The position numbers and the translations under genes are program-made. From assembly GCF_002080415.1 (NCBI RefSeq), contig NZ_CP020474.1, positions 1,116,001-1,180,000 of the forward strand: DNA of 64,000 nt, read 5' to 3'. Position 1 is the stretch's first letter, and each line of letters begins with the position of its first letter. Source of the DNA: Roseovarius mucosus (GTDB taxonomy: Bacteria; Pseudomonadota; Alphaproteobacteria; Rhodobacterales; Rhodobacteraceae). Under the pieces are notes generated by a model that saw only the letters and a list, made by a program, of their open reading frames with translations, did not search any database and was not told the origin of the DNA. Shown here piece by piece: positions 9,429-19,141 of the stretch.

Positions 9429-9752
9429 ATGGCTGTTTTAAATGCTCAGGCAATTTTTCTGATTGTCCTGTCGGCGCTAGGTTATTCGATCGCGACAATT
9501 GGACTGAAGATGGGGTCATCCACGATCAGCCTCGCGGCAATCGGCTTGGTTGCGCTTGGCTTTGGGGCGGCGGCACTGTGCGAAATCGAGATCCTGCGCC
9601 ATGTTGATCTTGGGGTCGTCTATATCTCGATCATCGGTCTGGAAACACTGATCGTGCTCAGCTATGCGTGGTTCATTGGCGAGGCGCTTAGCGTGCGTCA
9701 GATCGGTGGTGCGACCATGGTGTTGGCGGGCCTTGCTGTGGTGTCGCACTGA
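9429..9752 (+). CDS. Small multidrug-resistance-like membrane protein
   Basis: A 107-aa protein with four predicted membrane helices, the topology of SMR or half-EamA transporters. The last helix begins with the GEALSVRQIGGATMVLAGL pattern typical of this fold. The acidic residue expected in helix 1 of EmrE (Glu14) is not seen, so the substrate may differ from lipophilic cations. The ATG at 9429 has an excellent ribosome site (AGGAGG, 9418-9423). It probably stands alone, or reads into the next gene 50 bases on. Confidence 0.75.
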   Translation: MAVLNAQAIFLIVLSALGYSIATIGLKMGSSTISLAAIGLVALGFGAAALCEIEILRHVDLGVVYISIIGLETLIVLSYAWFIGEALSVRQIGGATMVLAGLAVVSH

Positions 9753-9802
9753 CAGGGGGGACCTGCCCCCGCGTCGCGCCCAAAGGACAAGGAGCGACGC
9801 GG

Positions 9803-10600
9803 ATGATGTTTGATACAGGCGATGTGACCCTGCATTACCTCGACGAAGGCGACCCCGAGGGCGCGCCCATCGTCTTTGCCCATGCGCTTGGCACCGGCAC
9901 GTTTCTCTGGGATGCGGTGGTGCCGCTGTTGCCGCCCGGCCTGCGGATCATCCGCTATGATGCGCGCGGGCATGGGCAATCCTCGACCCCGCCTGCCCCC
10001 TATTCCATGGGCGCGCTCATCCGCGATGCCGAGCGATTGCTGGATCACTTGCAGGTGCGTGAGGCGATGTTTGTCGGCCTTTCGATTGGCGGGATGGTGG
10101 CGCAGGGGCTGGCGGTAAAGCGCCCCGACCTCATTCGGGCGCTGGTGCTGTCCAATACCGGGGCCAAGATCGGCACGCCCACGCTTTGGGCCGAGCGGAT
10201 CGCCACCGCACGCCGCGCGGGCGGCATGGCAGAGCTGGCGCGCGGATCGTGTGAACGGTGGTTCACGCGCAGCTATCTTAAGGAAAACAGGCACTTGCCA
10301 TGGTTTGAGCGGCTTTGCCAGCATGATCCAGAGGGCTATGCCGGCTGTGCCGCTGCCATTTCCGGCACGGATTTCTACACGCCTACCTCTGGCCTGCGCC
10401 TGCCCACGCTGGGCATTGCGGGGGCCGAGGATGGCTCGACCCCGCCCGATCTTGTGCGCGAGACGGTGGACCTAATCCCCGGCTCAAAGTTCGAGCTGAT
10501 GCGCCGCACCGGGCATGTGCCCCCGGTGGATCAGCCGCAAGAATACGCGCGGCTGCTGTCAGAGTTTCTGCGCGCCACGGGGCATATCGGCCACGCCTGA
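9803..10600 (+). CDS. 3-oxoadipate enol-lactonase-like hydrolase
   Basis: Alpha/beta hydrolase of 265 aa close to PcaD, which opens 3-oxoadipate enol-lactone in the beta-ketoadipate pathway. Seen: HALGTGTFLWD (oxyanion region), RYDARGHGQS, the nucleophile GLSIGGM with Ser93, and the terminal His in RTGHVPP. No other pca gene is adjacent, so its role in protocatechuate breakdown is not shown by context. It may belong with the following alcohol dehydrogenase and enolase-superfamily enzyme. Confidence 0.8.
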   Translation: MMFDTGDVTLHYLDEGDPEGAPIVFAHALGTGTFLWDAVVPLLPPGLRIIRYDARGHGQSSTPPAPYSMGALIRDAERLLDHLQVREAMFVGLSIGGMVAQGLAVKRPDLIRALVLSNTGAKIGTPTLWAERIATARRAGGMAELARGSCERWFTRSYLKENRHLPWFERLCQHDPEGYAGCAAAISGTDFYTPTSGLRLPTLGIAGAEDGSTPPDLVRETVDLIPGSKFELMRRTGHVPPVDQPQEYARLLSEFLRATGHIGHA

Positions 10601-10666
10601 TAGAAACCCGCTTGCGGTGACACGCGAATCCGGATCACTTGCGCCCAGCATTGGAAGGGAGGCCCC

Positions 10667-11752
10667 ATGCAGACCATCACAGCCGCCGTATGCCATGAAT
10701 TTGGCGCGCCTCTCGTGATCGAACCGGTGCATCTGCGCGCGCCCGAGGCGGGTGAGGTGCAGGTCGAGGTCAAGGCGGTGGCGATTTGCCACTCGGATAT
10801 TTCCTATGCGATGGGGGGTTGGGGCGGCACCCTGCCCGCCGTTTATGGCCATGAGGCGGCGGGGATTGTGAGCGCGGTTGGCGCGGGTGTCTCCGGCTTT
10901 GCGTTGGGCGATCCGGTGGTTGTCACGCTCATTCGCGCCTGCGGGCACTGCGCGCCCTGCGCCACGGGCCGCCCAACGGGATGCGAGACGCCACAAGACG
11001 ACGGGCACGGGCCGCTTTCGACGCTTTCGGGGGGGAGATTGCATCAGGCCATGGCCTGCGGGGCCTTTGCCACATCTGTTGTGGTGCATCACAGTCAGAT
11101 CGTGAAAATCCCGCATGGGATCGACATGGCGGCGGCCAGCCTATTGGCCTGCGGGGTGATTACCGGCGTGGGGGCCGTGATCAATGCGGCCAATCTGCGC
11201 GCAGGGCAGGATGTGGTGGTGATTGGGGCAGGCGGTGTCGGCCTTAACGCCATTCAGGGCGCACGCATCGCGGGCGCGCGGCGGATCGTGGCGGTGGACA
11301 TGACCGAGGACAAGCTGGCCGCCGCCCGTGAATTCGGCGCGACCGATGGTGTCTTGGCGACCGAGGAAAAGCCGTGGCGCAGCGCCAAGGCGGCGATGGG
11401 ACGTGGGGCCGATGCGGTGCTTGTCACCGTGGGCGCGGCCAAGGCCTATGATCTGGCGCCGCGCTATCTGGCCGGGGGTGGAAAGGTGATCATGGTCGGC
11501 ATGCCCCATACGGGTGCCGCCTCAAGCTATGAAGCCGCGAGTTTCGCTGCGATGGGACAATCCATGGTCGGCTCCAAGATGGGCGAGGCGGTCATTCGCC
11601 GCGATATTCCGTGGATGGTCGATCTTTATGGTCAAGGGCGGCTCAAGCTGGACGAGCTGATTTCCCGGCGCTGGCGGTTTGACCAGATCAACGAGGCCAT
11701 CGCCGATACAAAATCCGGGTCGGCCCGGCGTAATGTGATTGTGTTTGAATGA
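10667..11752 (+). CDS. Zinc-dependent alcohol dehydrogenase
   Basis: Class III-like medium-chain alcohol dehydrogenase, 361 aa. Catalytic zinc ligands are Cys41 and His62-Glu63. The structural zinc loop has Cys92, Cys95, Cys98 and Cys106. The NAD-binding motif GAGGVG lies near residue 187. It oxidises an unidentified alcohol to an aldehyde. The ATG at 10667 follows a GGAAGGGAGG ribosome site. Genes at 9803, 10667 and 11815 run in one direction with short gaps and may form a catabolic unit. Confidence 0.88.
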   Translation: MQTITAAVCHEFGAPLVIEPVHLRAPEAGEVQVEVKAVAICHSDISYAMGGWGGTLPAVYGHEAAGIVSAVGAGVSGFALGDPVVVTLIRACGHCAPCATGRPTGCETPQDDGHGPLSTLSGGRLHQAMACGAFATSVVVHHSQIVKIPHGIDMAAASLLACGVITGVGAVINAANLRAGQDVVVIGAGGVGLNAIQGARIAGARRIVAVDMTEDKLAAAREFGATDGVLATEEKPWRSAKAAMGRGADAVLVTVGAAKAYDLAPRYLAGGGKVIMVGMPHTGAASSYEAASFAAMGQSMVGSKMGEAVIRRDIPWMVDLYGQGRLKLDELISRRWRFDQINEAIADTKSGSARRNVIVFE

Positions 11753-11814
11753 CAGCCTTTCATCTGGCCGCAAATGCCGCGTGCCCCGCTCTTGCGTTTT
11801 AACAGGACACAGCC

Positions 11815-13047
11815 ATGAAGCTCAGAGACCTCGATATCATCGTGACCGCACCACCCGCGCCCGGCTGGGGTGGGCGCTATTGGATTTTGGTCAAGCTGAC
11901 CACGGATGACGGGATCACCGGCTGGGGCGAATGCTATGCCGCGAGCGTCGGGCCTGAGGCCATGCGCGCGGTGATCGAGGATGTGTTTGCCCGCCATATG
12001 GAAGGCGAGAACCCCGAGAATATCGAGCTGATGTTCCGCCGCGTCTATTCCTCGGGCTTTACCCAACGCCCGGACCTGACGGCCATCGGGGCCTTTTCGG
12101 GGCTGGAGATTGCCTGTTGGGATATTCTGGGCAAGGCGAGGGGGCGGCCTGTCTGGGCGCTTTTGGGCGGCAAGATGAACCCGCGCATTCGCGCCTATAC
12201 CTATCTTTATCCCCTGCCCCATCATCCGATCACACCATTCTGGACCTCGGCCGATATGGCCGCCGAAAGTGCGGCGGATTGCGTGGCGCGCGGTTATACG
12301 GCAGTCAAGTTCGATCCCGCAGGCCCCTATACGCTGCGCGGCGGGCATATGCCTGCGATGACGGATATATCCCTGTCGGTCGAGTTTTGCCGCAAAATCC
12401 GGGCGGCGGTGGGCGACAAGGCCGATCTGCTTTTTGGCACCCATGGGCAATTCACGACCGCAGGCGCGATCCGTCTGGGCCAAGCCATCGAGCCTTATTC
12501 GCCGCTCTGGTATGAAGAGCCGGTGCCGCCCGACAATGTGGGTGCAATGGCACAGGTGGCGCGCGCGGTGCGCATCCCCGTGGCGACAGGCGAGCGTTTG
12601 ACCACCAAGGCCGAGTTTGCGCCTGTGCTGCGCGAGGGCGCGGCGGCGATCCTGCAACCGGCCTTGGGCCGTGCAGGCGGCATCTGGGAGATGAAGAAAG
12701 TGGCCGCCATGGCCGAGGTCTATAACGCGCAAATGGCACCGCATCTTTATGCCGGGCCGGTGGAATGGGCGGCGAATGTGCATTTTGCCGCGTCCATTCC
12801 CAATATCCTGATGTGCGAGAGCATCGAAACCCCGTTCCATGATGCGCTGATCAAGGGCGGCATCCGGGTTGAAGGTGGTTATATCACCCCGCCAGAGGCC
12901 CCCGGTCTGGGGATCGAGGTGGATGAGGCGCTGGCGCGCGCCAACCCCTATCACGGCACCGGCCTGCATCTGGAGATGCAGGAAGCCCCCTGCGACTATA
13001 CCAACGGCAACAGCTTTGCCGGGGGGGCGCCGCACGAAGAGGGCTGA
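11815..13047 (+). CDS. Mandelate racemase/muconate lactonizing family dehydratase
   Basis: Enolase-superfamily enzyme of 410 aa, probably a sugar-acid dehydratase related to galactonate dehydratase. A capping domain is followed by a TIM barrel with Lys165 (VKFDP), metal ligands Glu234/235 (YEEP) and Glu260 (TGER), and the base His310 (APHLYAGP). The place where galactonate dehydratase has its first metal ligand Asp (in DFHG) reads FGTHGQ here, with Gly208 where the Asp would be. It lies 62 bases after the alcohol dehydrogenase. Substrate unknown. Confidence 0.82.
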   Translation: MKLRDLDIIVTAPPAPGWGGRYWILVKLTTDDGITGWGECYAASVGPEAMRAVIEDVFARHMEGENPENIELMFRRVYSSGFTQRPDLTAIGAFSGLEIACWDILGKARGRPVWALLGGKMNPRIRAYTYLYPLPHHPITPFWTSADMAAESAADCVARGYTAVKFDPAGPYTLRGGHMPAMTDISLSVEFCRKIRAAVGDKADLLFGTHGQFTTAGAIRLGQAIEPYSPLWYEEPVPPDNVGAMAQVARAVRIPVATGERLTTKAEFAPVLREGAAAILQPALGRAGGIWEMKKVAAMAEVYNAQMAPHLYAGPVEWAANVHFAASIPNILMCESIETPFHDALIKGGIRVEGGYITPPEAPGLGIEVDEALARANPYHGTGLHLEMQEAPCDYTNGNSFAGGAPHEEG

Positions 13048-13050
13048 CGC

Positions 13051-13971
13051 TCAGCCCCCCACCTTATCGCCACGTTGCAGGCGCACCGGGATTTCGCGGG
13101 CGAGTTTGAGCAGATAGGCCATATAAGGCTTGTCTGCGTCATCGTCGCGGATGGCGGCATAGAGGCGTTTGGTCTTGCCTGTGGCTGTGAGGGGGCGGGT
13201 CACGTAATCCGTGCTGGTCTTGACCTCGCGCACCACCCAATCGGGCAGCACGGCGACACCGCGATTGGAGGCGACCAGAAGCAGGATCACGGCGGTCAGT
13301 TCGACCTGTCGGATGCTTTTGGGTTCGACCTTGGCCGGGGTCAGCAATTCGGTAAAGACATCAAGCCGCGAGCGGTCCACCGGATAGGTGATCAGCACCT
13401 CATCGCGAAAGTCAGCCGCCTCGACATAGGGTTTCTGCGCCAAAGGATGCTGGCTTGAGGCGACAAAGACCGGCTCGTAATCAAAGAGCGGTTTGAAGCT
13501 GATTCCCGGCAGATCCTCGGGGTCGGAGGAGACCACCAAATCCACCTCTTCCTTTTGCAGGGCGGGCAGCGCGTCAAAGGCCAGACCGGGGCGAATATCA
13601 ACATCGACCTCGCCCCAGGTTTTGCGAAAGCGTTCCAGCACAGGGAAAAGCCATTCGAAACAGGCGTGGCATTCAATCGCGATATGCAGGCGGCCCGCGC
13701 TGCCCTCGCGCAGGCCTTCGAATTCCTGTTCCAATGCTTCGATCTCGGGCAGGATTTTTTCGGCCAGCCGCAGCAGGCGCTGACCGGCAGCAGACAGGCG
13801 TAAGGGTTTGGAACGTCTCACAAAAAGCTCGACCCCGGTCTGATCCTCAAGCCCCTTGATCTGATGGCTGAGGGCGGATTGGGTGATGTGCAACAGGTCC
13901 GCCGCACGTGCCAAACCGCCGGCCTGATGAATGGCACGGATCGTTTTCAGGTGCCGGAACTCGATATGCAT
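13051..13971 (-). CDS. metR: LysR-family regulator MetR
   Basis: LysR-type activator of methionine genes that senses homocysteine. Residues 1-60 form the winged helix-turn-helix (GLARAADLLHITQSALSHQ), followed by a linker helix and an effector domain. At 306 aa the length is normal. It is divergent from metF, and a perfect MetR-type site (13978-13990) lies 7 bases before its start, so it probably represses itself and activates metF. Context and site together make the MetR call firm. Confidence 0.9.
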   Translation of the reverse strand: MHIEFRHLKTIRAIHQAGGLARAADLLHITQSALSHQIKGLEDQTGVELFVRRSKPLRLSAAGQRLLRLAEKILPEIEALEQEFEGLREGSAGRLHIAIECHACFEWLFPVLERFRKTWGEVDVDIRPGLAFDALPALQKEEVDLVVSSDPEDLPGISFKPLFDYEPVFVASSQHPLAQKPYVEAADFRDEVLITYPVDRSRLDVFTELLTPAKVEPKSIRQVELTAVILLLVASNRGVAVLPDWVVREVKTSTDYVTRPLTATGKTKRLYAAIRDDDADKPYMAYLLKLAREIPVRLQRGDKVGG

Positions 13972-13977
13972 TATTAG

Positions 13978-13990
13978 TGAACCTCATTCA
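13978..13990. promoter_or_regulatory. MetR operator (TGAA-N5-TTCA)
   Basis: TGAACCTCATTCA matches the MetR consensus TGAA-N5-TTCA perfectly. A second TGAA with an imperfect partner follows at 13996-14008. The site sits between metR and metF, where such operators are expected. Confidence 0.75.
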
Positions 13991-14076
13991 AACCATGAAT
14001 TTAATGAAGTTGTCTCACATTGCTGCACCTGCAACAAGAGGACAACAGATTTCACTCCTGCACGGGATGACCCAAG

Positions 14077-14943
14077 ATGACAACGCCGCGTATCTCTTTT
14101 GAATTTTTCCCGCCCAAGACGCTTGAGGCCTCGTTTCGCCTGTGGGAGACGATCCACGCGCTTGCGCCGCTCGACCCACGGTTTGTGTCCGTGACCTATG
14201 GCGCGGGCGGCACCACCCGCGAATTGACCCGCGAGGCGGTGGGCACCTTGCACAAGGCCACCGGCCTGAATGTGGCGGCGCACCTGACCTGCGTCGATGC
14301 CAGCCGCGCCGAGACGCTGGAGATTGCCGACCAATTCGCCGCAGCTGGCGTGTCTGAGATTGTCGCCCTGCGCGGCGACCCGCCCAAGGGATCGAACGGG
14401 TTTGTTCAGCACCCGGATGGGTTCGCCAATAGCTGCGAGCTGATTTCCGCACTGGCCGATACCGGCAAGTTCACCATCCGTGTTGGTGCCTACCCCGAGA
14501 AGCACCCCGAAGCGGCCGATCAACGCGCCGATATCGACTGGCTCAAGCGCAAGATTGACGCGGGCGCATCCGAGGCGATCACGCAGTTCTTCTTTGAGGC
14601 AGAGACCTTTTTCCGCTTCCGCGATGCCTGTGCGGCGGCAGGGATCAACGCGCCGATCATCCCCGGCATTCTGCCGATTGAAAACTGGGTCGGCGCGCGC
14701 AAATTCGCACTGTCCTGCGGCACGCAGGTTCCTGCGTGGCTGGATGAGGCGTTTGACAAGGCCATTCGCGACAACCGGCATGACCTGCTGGCAACCGCAC
14801 TGGCCACGGAACTGTGCAGTGACCTGCTGGATGGTGGGGTCGAAGACCTGCATTTCTACACGCTCAATCGCCCGGAACTGACGCGCGATGTGTGCCATGC
14901 CTTGGGTGTCACACCCAAAGTGACGCTGCGCGACGTCGCCTGA
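14077..14943 (+). CDS. metF: 5,10-methylenetetrahydrofolate reductase MetF
   Basis: FAD enzyme that reduces 5,10-methylene-THF to 5-methyl-THF for methionine synthesis. The 288-aa chain is a TIM barrel starting SFEFFPPKT with the catalytic Glu. It also shows VTYGAGGTTR, HLTCVDASR and ALRGDPP, all family signatures. It is divergent from metR across a 105-base gap with the MetR box, so it is very likely MetR-controlled. Length is normal for bacterial MetF. Confidence 0.95.
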   Translation: MTTPRISFEFFPPKTLEASFRLWETIHALAPLDPRFVSVTYGAGGTTRELTREAVGTLHKATGLNVAAHLTCVDASRAETLEIADQFAAAGVSEIVALRGDPPKGSNGFVQHPDGFANSCELISALADTGKFTIRVGAYPEKHPEAADQRADIDWLKRKIDAGASEAITQFFFEAETFFRFRDACAAAGINAPIIPGILPIENWVGARKFALSCGTQVPAWLDEAFDKAIRDNRHDLLATALATELCSDLLDGGVEDLHFYTLNRPELTRDVCHALGVTPKVTLRDVA

Positions 14944-15004
14944 GCGCTTGCCGAGACAGTCGGCCCCGCCTACCCTGCACCCCGCAGGGACAGGAGGGGC
15001 CGAT

Positions 15005-15496
15005 ATGCCGTCATACCACGCCACATCGCTGGACGAATTGCCGGACCTCGCGGCCATTTTGGCCCGAACGGGGCTGGGGTTCATCGAGGATATGATCGCA
15101 GGCCGCTTGCCCTGCCCGCCGATTGGGGCGACGCTGGGCTTTCGGCCGATTGAGGCGCGGCAGGGTCATGTGGTGTTCGAGGGGGCAGCACAGTTTGACG
15201 CCACCAACCCGATGCGCGGCGTGCATGGTGGCTGGTATGGGGCCATTCTTGACAGTTGCATGGGCTGCGCGGTGATGACGGCGCTCGAGCGTGGCGAGAC
15301 CTACACAACCCTGGAATACAAGGTGAATATCACCCGCGCCCTGCCGCTTGATGTGCCGGTTCAGGCGATTGGCTCGCTTGAACACAAGGGCCGCTCGACC
15401 GCCGTGGCGCGCGGCGAATTGCGCGGGCTGAGCGACGGGCGGCTCTATGCCACCGGATCGACCACCTGTTTGGTGATGCGTCCCGACGGCGCATAG
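15005..15496 (+). CDS. PaaI-family acyl-CoA thioesterase
   Basis: Hot-dog-fold protein of 163 aa with the PaaI-type pattern MRGVHGGWYGAILDSCMG, in which an Asp follows the HGG turn. These enzymes hydrolyse acyl-CoA esters, often aryl-CoA. The ATG at 15005 is preceded by AGGAGGGG. A small hairpin (14973-14989) sits just upstream of that ribosome site. It lies between metF and lysC on the same strand. Substrate unknown. Confidence 0.82.
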   Translation: MPSYHATSLDELPDLAAILARTGLGFIEDMIAGRLPCPPIGATLGFRPIEARQGHVVFEGAAQFDATNPMRGVHGGWYGAILDSCMGCAVMTALERGETYTTLEYKVNITRALPLDVPVQAIGSLEHKGRSTAVARGELRGLSDGRLYATGSTTCLVMRPDGA

Positions 15497-15578
15497 ATGC
15501 TCCGGGCGCAGCACCCCCTTGCGCAGCGCCCTGCCCGCGCGTAAACCGCGCCCGATACTTCGGCTCAGGACTGCACCC

Positions 15579-16817
15579 ATGCCCGTTCTCGTGATGAAAT
15601 TCGGCGGCACATCGGTCGCCAATATCGACCGCATCCGCCGCGCCGCCAAGCGTGTGGGCCTTGAGGTGGCCAAGGGCTATGACGTGATCGTCATCGTCTC
15701 GGCCATGTCGGGCAAGACCAACGAACTGGTTGGCTGGGTCAATGAAATCGCGCCCTTACATGATGCGCGCGAATATGACGCCGTGGTCAGCGCGGGCGAG
15801 AATGTGACGGCGGGGCTGATGGCGCTTACGTTGCAGGAAATGGACATCCCGGCGCGCAGTTGGCAGGGCTGGCAGGTGCCGCTCAAGACCAATTCTGCGC
15901 ATTCTGCCGCCCGGATCGAGGAAATCCCAACCGAGAACATCAATGGCCGCTTTGCCCAAGGCATGCGCGTGGCCGTTGTGGCGGGCTTTCAAGGGGTTTC
16001 GCCCGAGGGCCGCATCACCACGCTGGGCCGTGGCGGATCGGACACCACCGCCGTGGCCTTTGCCGCCGCCTTTGATGCGGAACGCTGCGATATCTACACC
16101 GATGTGGACGGGGTCTATACCACCGATCCGCGCATCACCTCCAAGGCGCGCAAGCTTGATAAGATCGCGTTTGAGGAAATGTTGGAACTGGCCTCGCTGG
16201 GGGCCAAGGTGCTGCAAACCCGTTCCGTGGAACTGGCGATGCGGTATAATGTGAAACTGCGGGTGCTCAGCAGTTTCGAGGAACCATCTGATGAGGCCGG
16301 CACGCTGGTCTGCGCCGAGGAGGAAATCATGGAATCAAAGGTTGTCAGCGGCATCGCCTATTCCCGCGACGAGGCGAAAATGACCCTCATTTCGGTGGCG
16401 GACCGCCCCGGCATCGCGGCCGCCATCTTTGGGCCCCTGTCCGAGGCGGGCGTGAATGTCGATATGATCATCCAGAATATCGCCGAAGAAGGCCGCACGG
16501 ATATGACCTTTTCGTGCCCCACGGATCAGGTGATCCGCGCCGAGAAGGCGCTACGCGAGGCCAAGGAACGCGGCGACATCAACTATCACGACCTTGTGGC
16601 CGATACCAATGTGGCCAAGATTTCGGCAGTGGGCATCGGCATGCGCAGCCAATCGGGTGTTGCCGCCAAGATGTTCAAGACGCTGAGCGATGAAGGAATC
16701 AACATCAAGGTGATTGCAACCTCCGAGATCAAGATTTCCGTGCTGATCGACCGGAAATACATGGAACTCGCGGTGCAGGCACTGCATGATGCGTTCGAGT
16801 TGGACAAAGCGGCCTGA
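15579..16817 (+). CDS. lysC: Aspartate kinase LysC
   Basis: Phosphorylates aspartate in the first step of lysine, threonine and methionine synthesis. The 412-aa protein starts with VMKFGGTSVA (ATP/aspartate site) and has GRGGSDTTAVA and the DVDGVYTTDPR segment of the kinase domain. Two C-terminal ACT domains (about 265-405) give feedback control. The ATG at 15579 gives the conserved start. An upstream in-frame start at 15519 adds only a basic tail and is rejected. In-line with ptsP, 67 bases downstream. Confidence 0.95.
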   Translation: MPVLVMKFGGTSVANIDRIRRAAKRVGLEVAKGYDVIVIVSAMSGKTNELVGWVNEIAPLHDAREYDAVVSAGENVTAGLMALTLQEMDIPARSWQGWQVPLKTNSAHSAARIEEIPTENINGRFAQGMRVAVVAGFQGVSPEGRITTLGRGGSDTTAVAFAAAFDAERCDIYTDVDGVYTTDPRITSKARKLDKIAFEEMLELASLGAKVLQTRSVELAMRYNVKLRVLSSFEEPSDEAGTLVCAEEEIMESKVVSGIAYSRDEAKMTLISVADRPGIAAAIFGPLSEAGVNVDMIIQNIAEEGRTDMTFSCPTDQVIRAEKALREAKERGDINYHDLVADTNVAKISAVGIGMRSQSGVAAKMFKTLSDEGINIKVIATSEIKISVLIDRKYMELAVQALHDAFELDKAA

Positions 16818-16884
16818 CCCGGCCACAGCATCCCTGCCGCCGGGTCTGGCCAATCCCTGAATCTGCTTGGGGGGATCGCCACCC

Positions 16885-19128
16885 ATGAGCGAACATTTCA
16901 AGACCGACAGCCGCCAGATGCTGGGCCGACTGCGTGCCATCATGGCCGAGGATGCGGGCGGGCAGACGCGGCTTGACCAGATTACCCGCCTCATCGCCGA
17001 GGAAATGCGGATCGAGGTGTGCTCGATCTATCTGTTCCGTGACGAGGACACGCTGGAGCTGTGCGCGACAGAGGGTCTCAAGGCCGAGGCCGTGCACCAG
17101 ACCCGGATGCGTATGGGCGAGGGTCTGGTGGGCCGTGTGGCGCGCACCGGCGAGGTGATCAACACCGACAATGCCCCGGCAGAGCCCGGATTTCGCTACA
17201 TGCCAGAGACCGGCGAAGAGGCCTATTCGTCGTTTTTGGGTGTGCCGATCCAGCGGCTTGGCGAAAAGCTGGGCGTTCTGGTTGTGCAATCGAAACAGGC
17301 GCGGCTGTTCTCAGACGAAGAAATCTACGCGGTCGAGGTGGTGGCCATGGTTCTGGCCGAAATGGCCGAACTGGGCGCTTTTGTGGGCGAAGGGGCCGCC
17401 ATGTCGGCGCGCCACCAGCAAGCGGTGCTGTTTCGCGGTGCCAGCGCGCAGGAAGGCACGGCGCAGGGCCGGGTCTGGCTGCACGAGCCGCGCGTGGTTG
17501 TGACCAATCCCATCGCCGATGATCCGGTGCGTGAATTGACACGGCTGAACGAGGCGGTTGAGGCGCTGCGCGTGGGCGTGGACCGCATGCTGAATTCGGC
17601 CAATGGCGGCGACAAGGATCAGACCGAAATTCTGGAAGCCTATCGCATGTTCGCCAACTCCAAAGGCTGGATGCGCCGGATGGAGGCCAATATCGACAGC
17701 GGTCTTTCAGCAGAGGCTGCGGTGGAAAAGGAGCAATCCGCCGCCCGCGCGCGCATGGGCCAGGTGACGGATGCCTATCTGCGCGAGCGCCTGCATGATC
17801 TTGATGACCTCTCGAACCGGCTGTTGCGGATCCTGACCGGGCAGGGCAACGAGACTGGCGCGGACATGCCCGCCGATCCCATTCTGATCGCCCGCAACAT
17901 CGGCCCCGCAGAGTTGCTCGATTATGGCCGCACCCTGAAGGGAATCGTGCTGGAGGAGGGATCGGTCGGGTCTCATGCCGCGATTGTGGCGCGGGCGTTG
18001 GCGATTCCGCTGGTGATCCATGCCAATCGCATCACGACCGAGGCCCTGAACGGCGATCCGATCCTTGTCGATGGTGATCAGGGCATCGTGCATCTGCGCC
18101 CCGACGATACGGTCGTGTCGGCCTTTCGCGACAAGATGGCGATGCAGGCCGAGGCGCAGCAGCGCTATGCCTCGATCCGTGACAAACCCGCCGAAACGCT
18201 CTGCGGTCAGCGCATCAAGCTCAAGATGAACGCGGGGCTTATGGCCGACCTGCCCAGCCTTGTCGGCTCGGGGGCAGAGGGGGTGGGGCTGTTTCGCACC
18301 GAATTGCAGTTCCTGATCCGCAACCACATGCCCAAACGGGCCGAATTATCAGAGCTTTATGCGCGGGTGATGGATGCCGCCGGGGAGCAGCGCGTGGTGT
18401 TCCGCACGCTTGATATCGGTTCGGACAAGGTGCTGCCCTATATGAAGCCCAATGACGAACCCAACCCGGCGATGGGCTGGCGCGCGATCCGGGTGGGGTT
18501 GGACAAGCCGGGGGTGATGCGGATGCAGCTTCAGGCGCTCATTCGCGCCGCCAAGGGGCGACCGCTGACCATCATGTTCCCCTTTGTGGCACAACGCGAC
18601 GAGTTCACCGCCGCCCGCGCCGAGATGGACAAGGCCCTAGAGCGCGAGCGTATTCTGGGCCATCCGATCCCTGCGCAGATCGAAGTGGGCGCGATGCTGG
18701 AAACCCCATCGCTGGCTTTTGCGCCGGATGACTTTTATTCAGAGGTGGATTTCATCTCGGTGGGTGGCAATGACCTCAAGCAGTTTTTCTTTGCCGCTGA
18801 TCGTGAAAACGAGCGCGTGCGCCGTCGTTATGACACGCTCAACATCAGCTTTCTCAATTTCCTTGAGGGGATTGTCTATCGGTGTGCCACGCTTGGAACG
18901 CCGCTGAGTTTCTGTGGCGAAGATGCGGGCCGCCCGATCGAGGCCGCGTGCCTTGCCGCCATCGGGTTTCGCACGCTCTCGATGCGCCCCGCCTCTATCG
19001 GCCCGGTCAAGAGCCTGTTGCGGCGGATCGACCTTGGACAGTTGCGCGAGCTGATCCATGCAGAGCGCGCGCGCGGTGCGCAGACCGTGCGCCCGGCGGT
19101 GATGGATTATCTGCGCGACCAGATGTGA
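16885..19128 (+). CDS. ptsP: PTS-Ntr enzyme I (PtsP)
   Basis: Phosphoenolpyruvate-protein phosphotransferase of the nitrogen PTS. It passes phosphate from PEP to NPr and on to EIIA-Ntr and serves regulation, not sugar uptake. An N-terminal GAF domain (about 15-160) is followed by the EI domains. The phosphorylated His is in GSHAAIVARAL (about residue 363), and the C-terminal PEP barrel has GLFRTELQFL and SVGGNDLKQF. Length is 747 aa. I prefer ATG 16885 over the TTG at 16867. lysC-ptsP adjacency is common in alphaproteobacteria. Confidence 0.94.
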   Translation: MSEHFKTDSRQMLGRLRAIMAEDAGGQTRLDQITRLIAEEMRIEVCSIYLFRDEDTLELCATEGLKAEAVHQTRMRMGEGLVGRVARTGEVINTDNAPAEPGFRYMPETGEEAYSSFLGVPIQRLGEKLGVLVVQSKQARLFSDEEIYAVEVVAMVLAEMAELGAFVGEGAAMSARHQQAVLFRGASAQEGTAQGRVWLHEPRVVVTNPIADDPVRELTRLNEAVEALRVGVDRMLNSANGGDKDQTEILEAYRMFANSKGWMRRMEANIDSGLSAEAAVEKEQSAARARMGQVTDAYLRERLHDLDDLSNRLLRILTGQGNETGADMPADPILIARNIGPAELLDYGRTLKGIVLEEGSVGSHAAIVARALAIPLVIHANRITTEALNGDPILVDGDQGIVHLRPDDTVVSAFRDKMAMQAEAQQRYASIRDKPAETLCGQRIKLKMNAGLMADLPSLVGSGAEGVGLFRTELQFLIRNHMPKRAELSELYARVMDAAGEQRVVFRTLDIGSDKVLPYMKPNDEPNPAMGWRAIRVGLDKPGVMRMQLQALIRAAKGRPLTIMFPFVAQRDEFTAARAEMDKALERERILGHPIPAQIEVGAMLETPSLAFAPDDFYSEVDFISVGGNDLKQFFFAADRENERVRRRYDTLNISFLNFLEGIVYRCATLGTPLSFCGEDAGRPIEAACLAAIGFRTLSMRPASIGPVKSLLRRIDLGQLRELIHAERARGAQTVRPAVMDYLRDQM

Positions 19129-19141
19129 GGCGCGCACGGCC

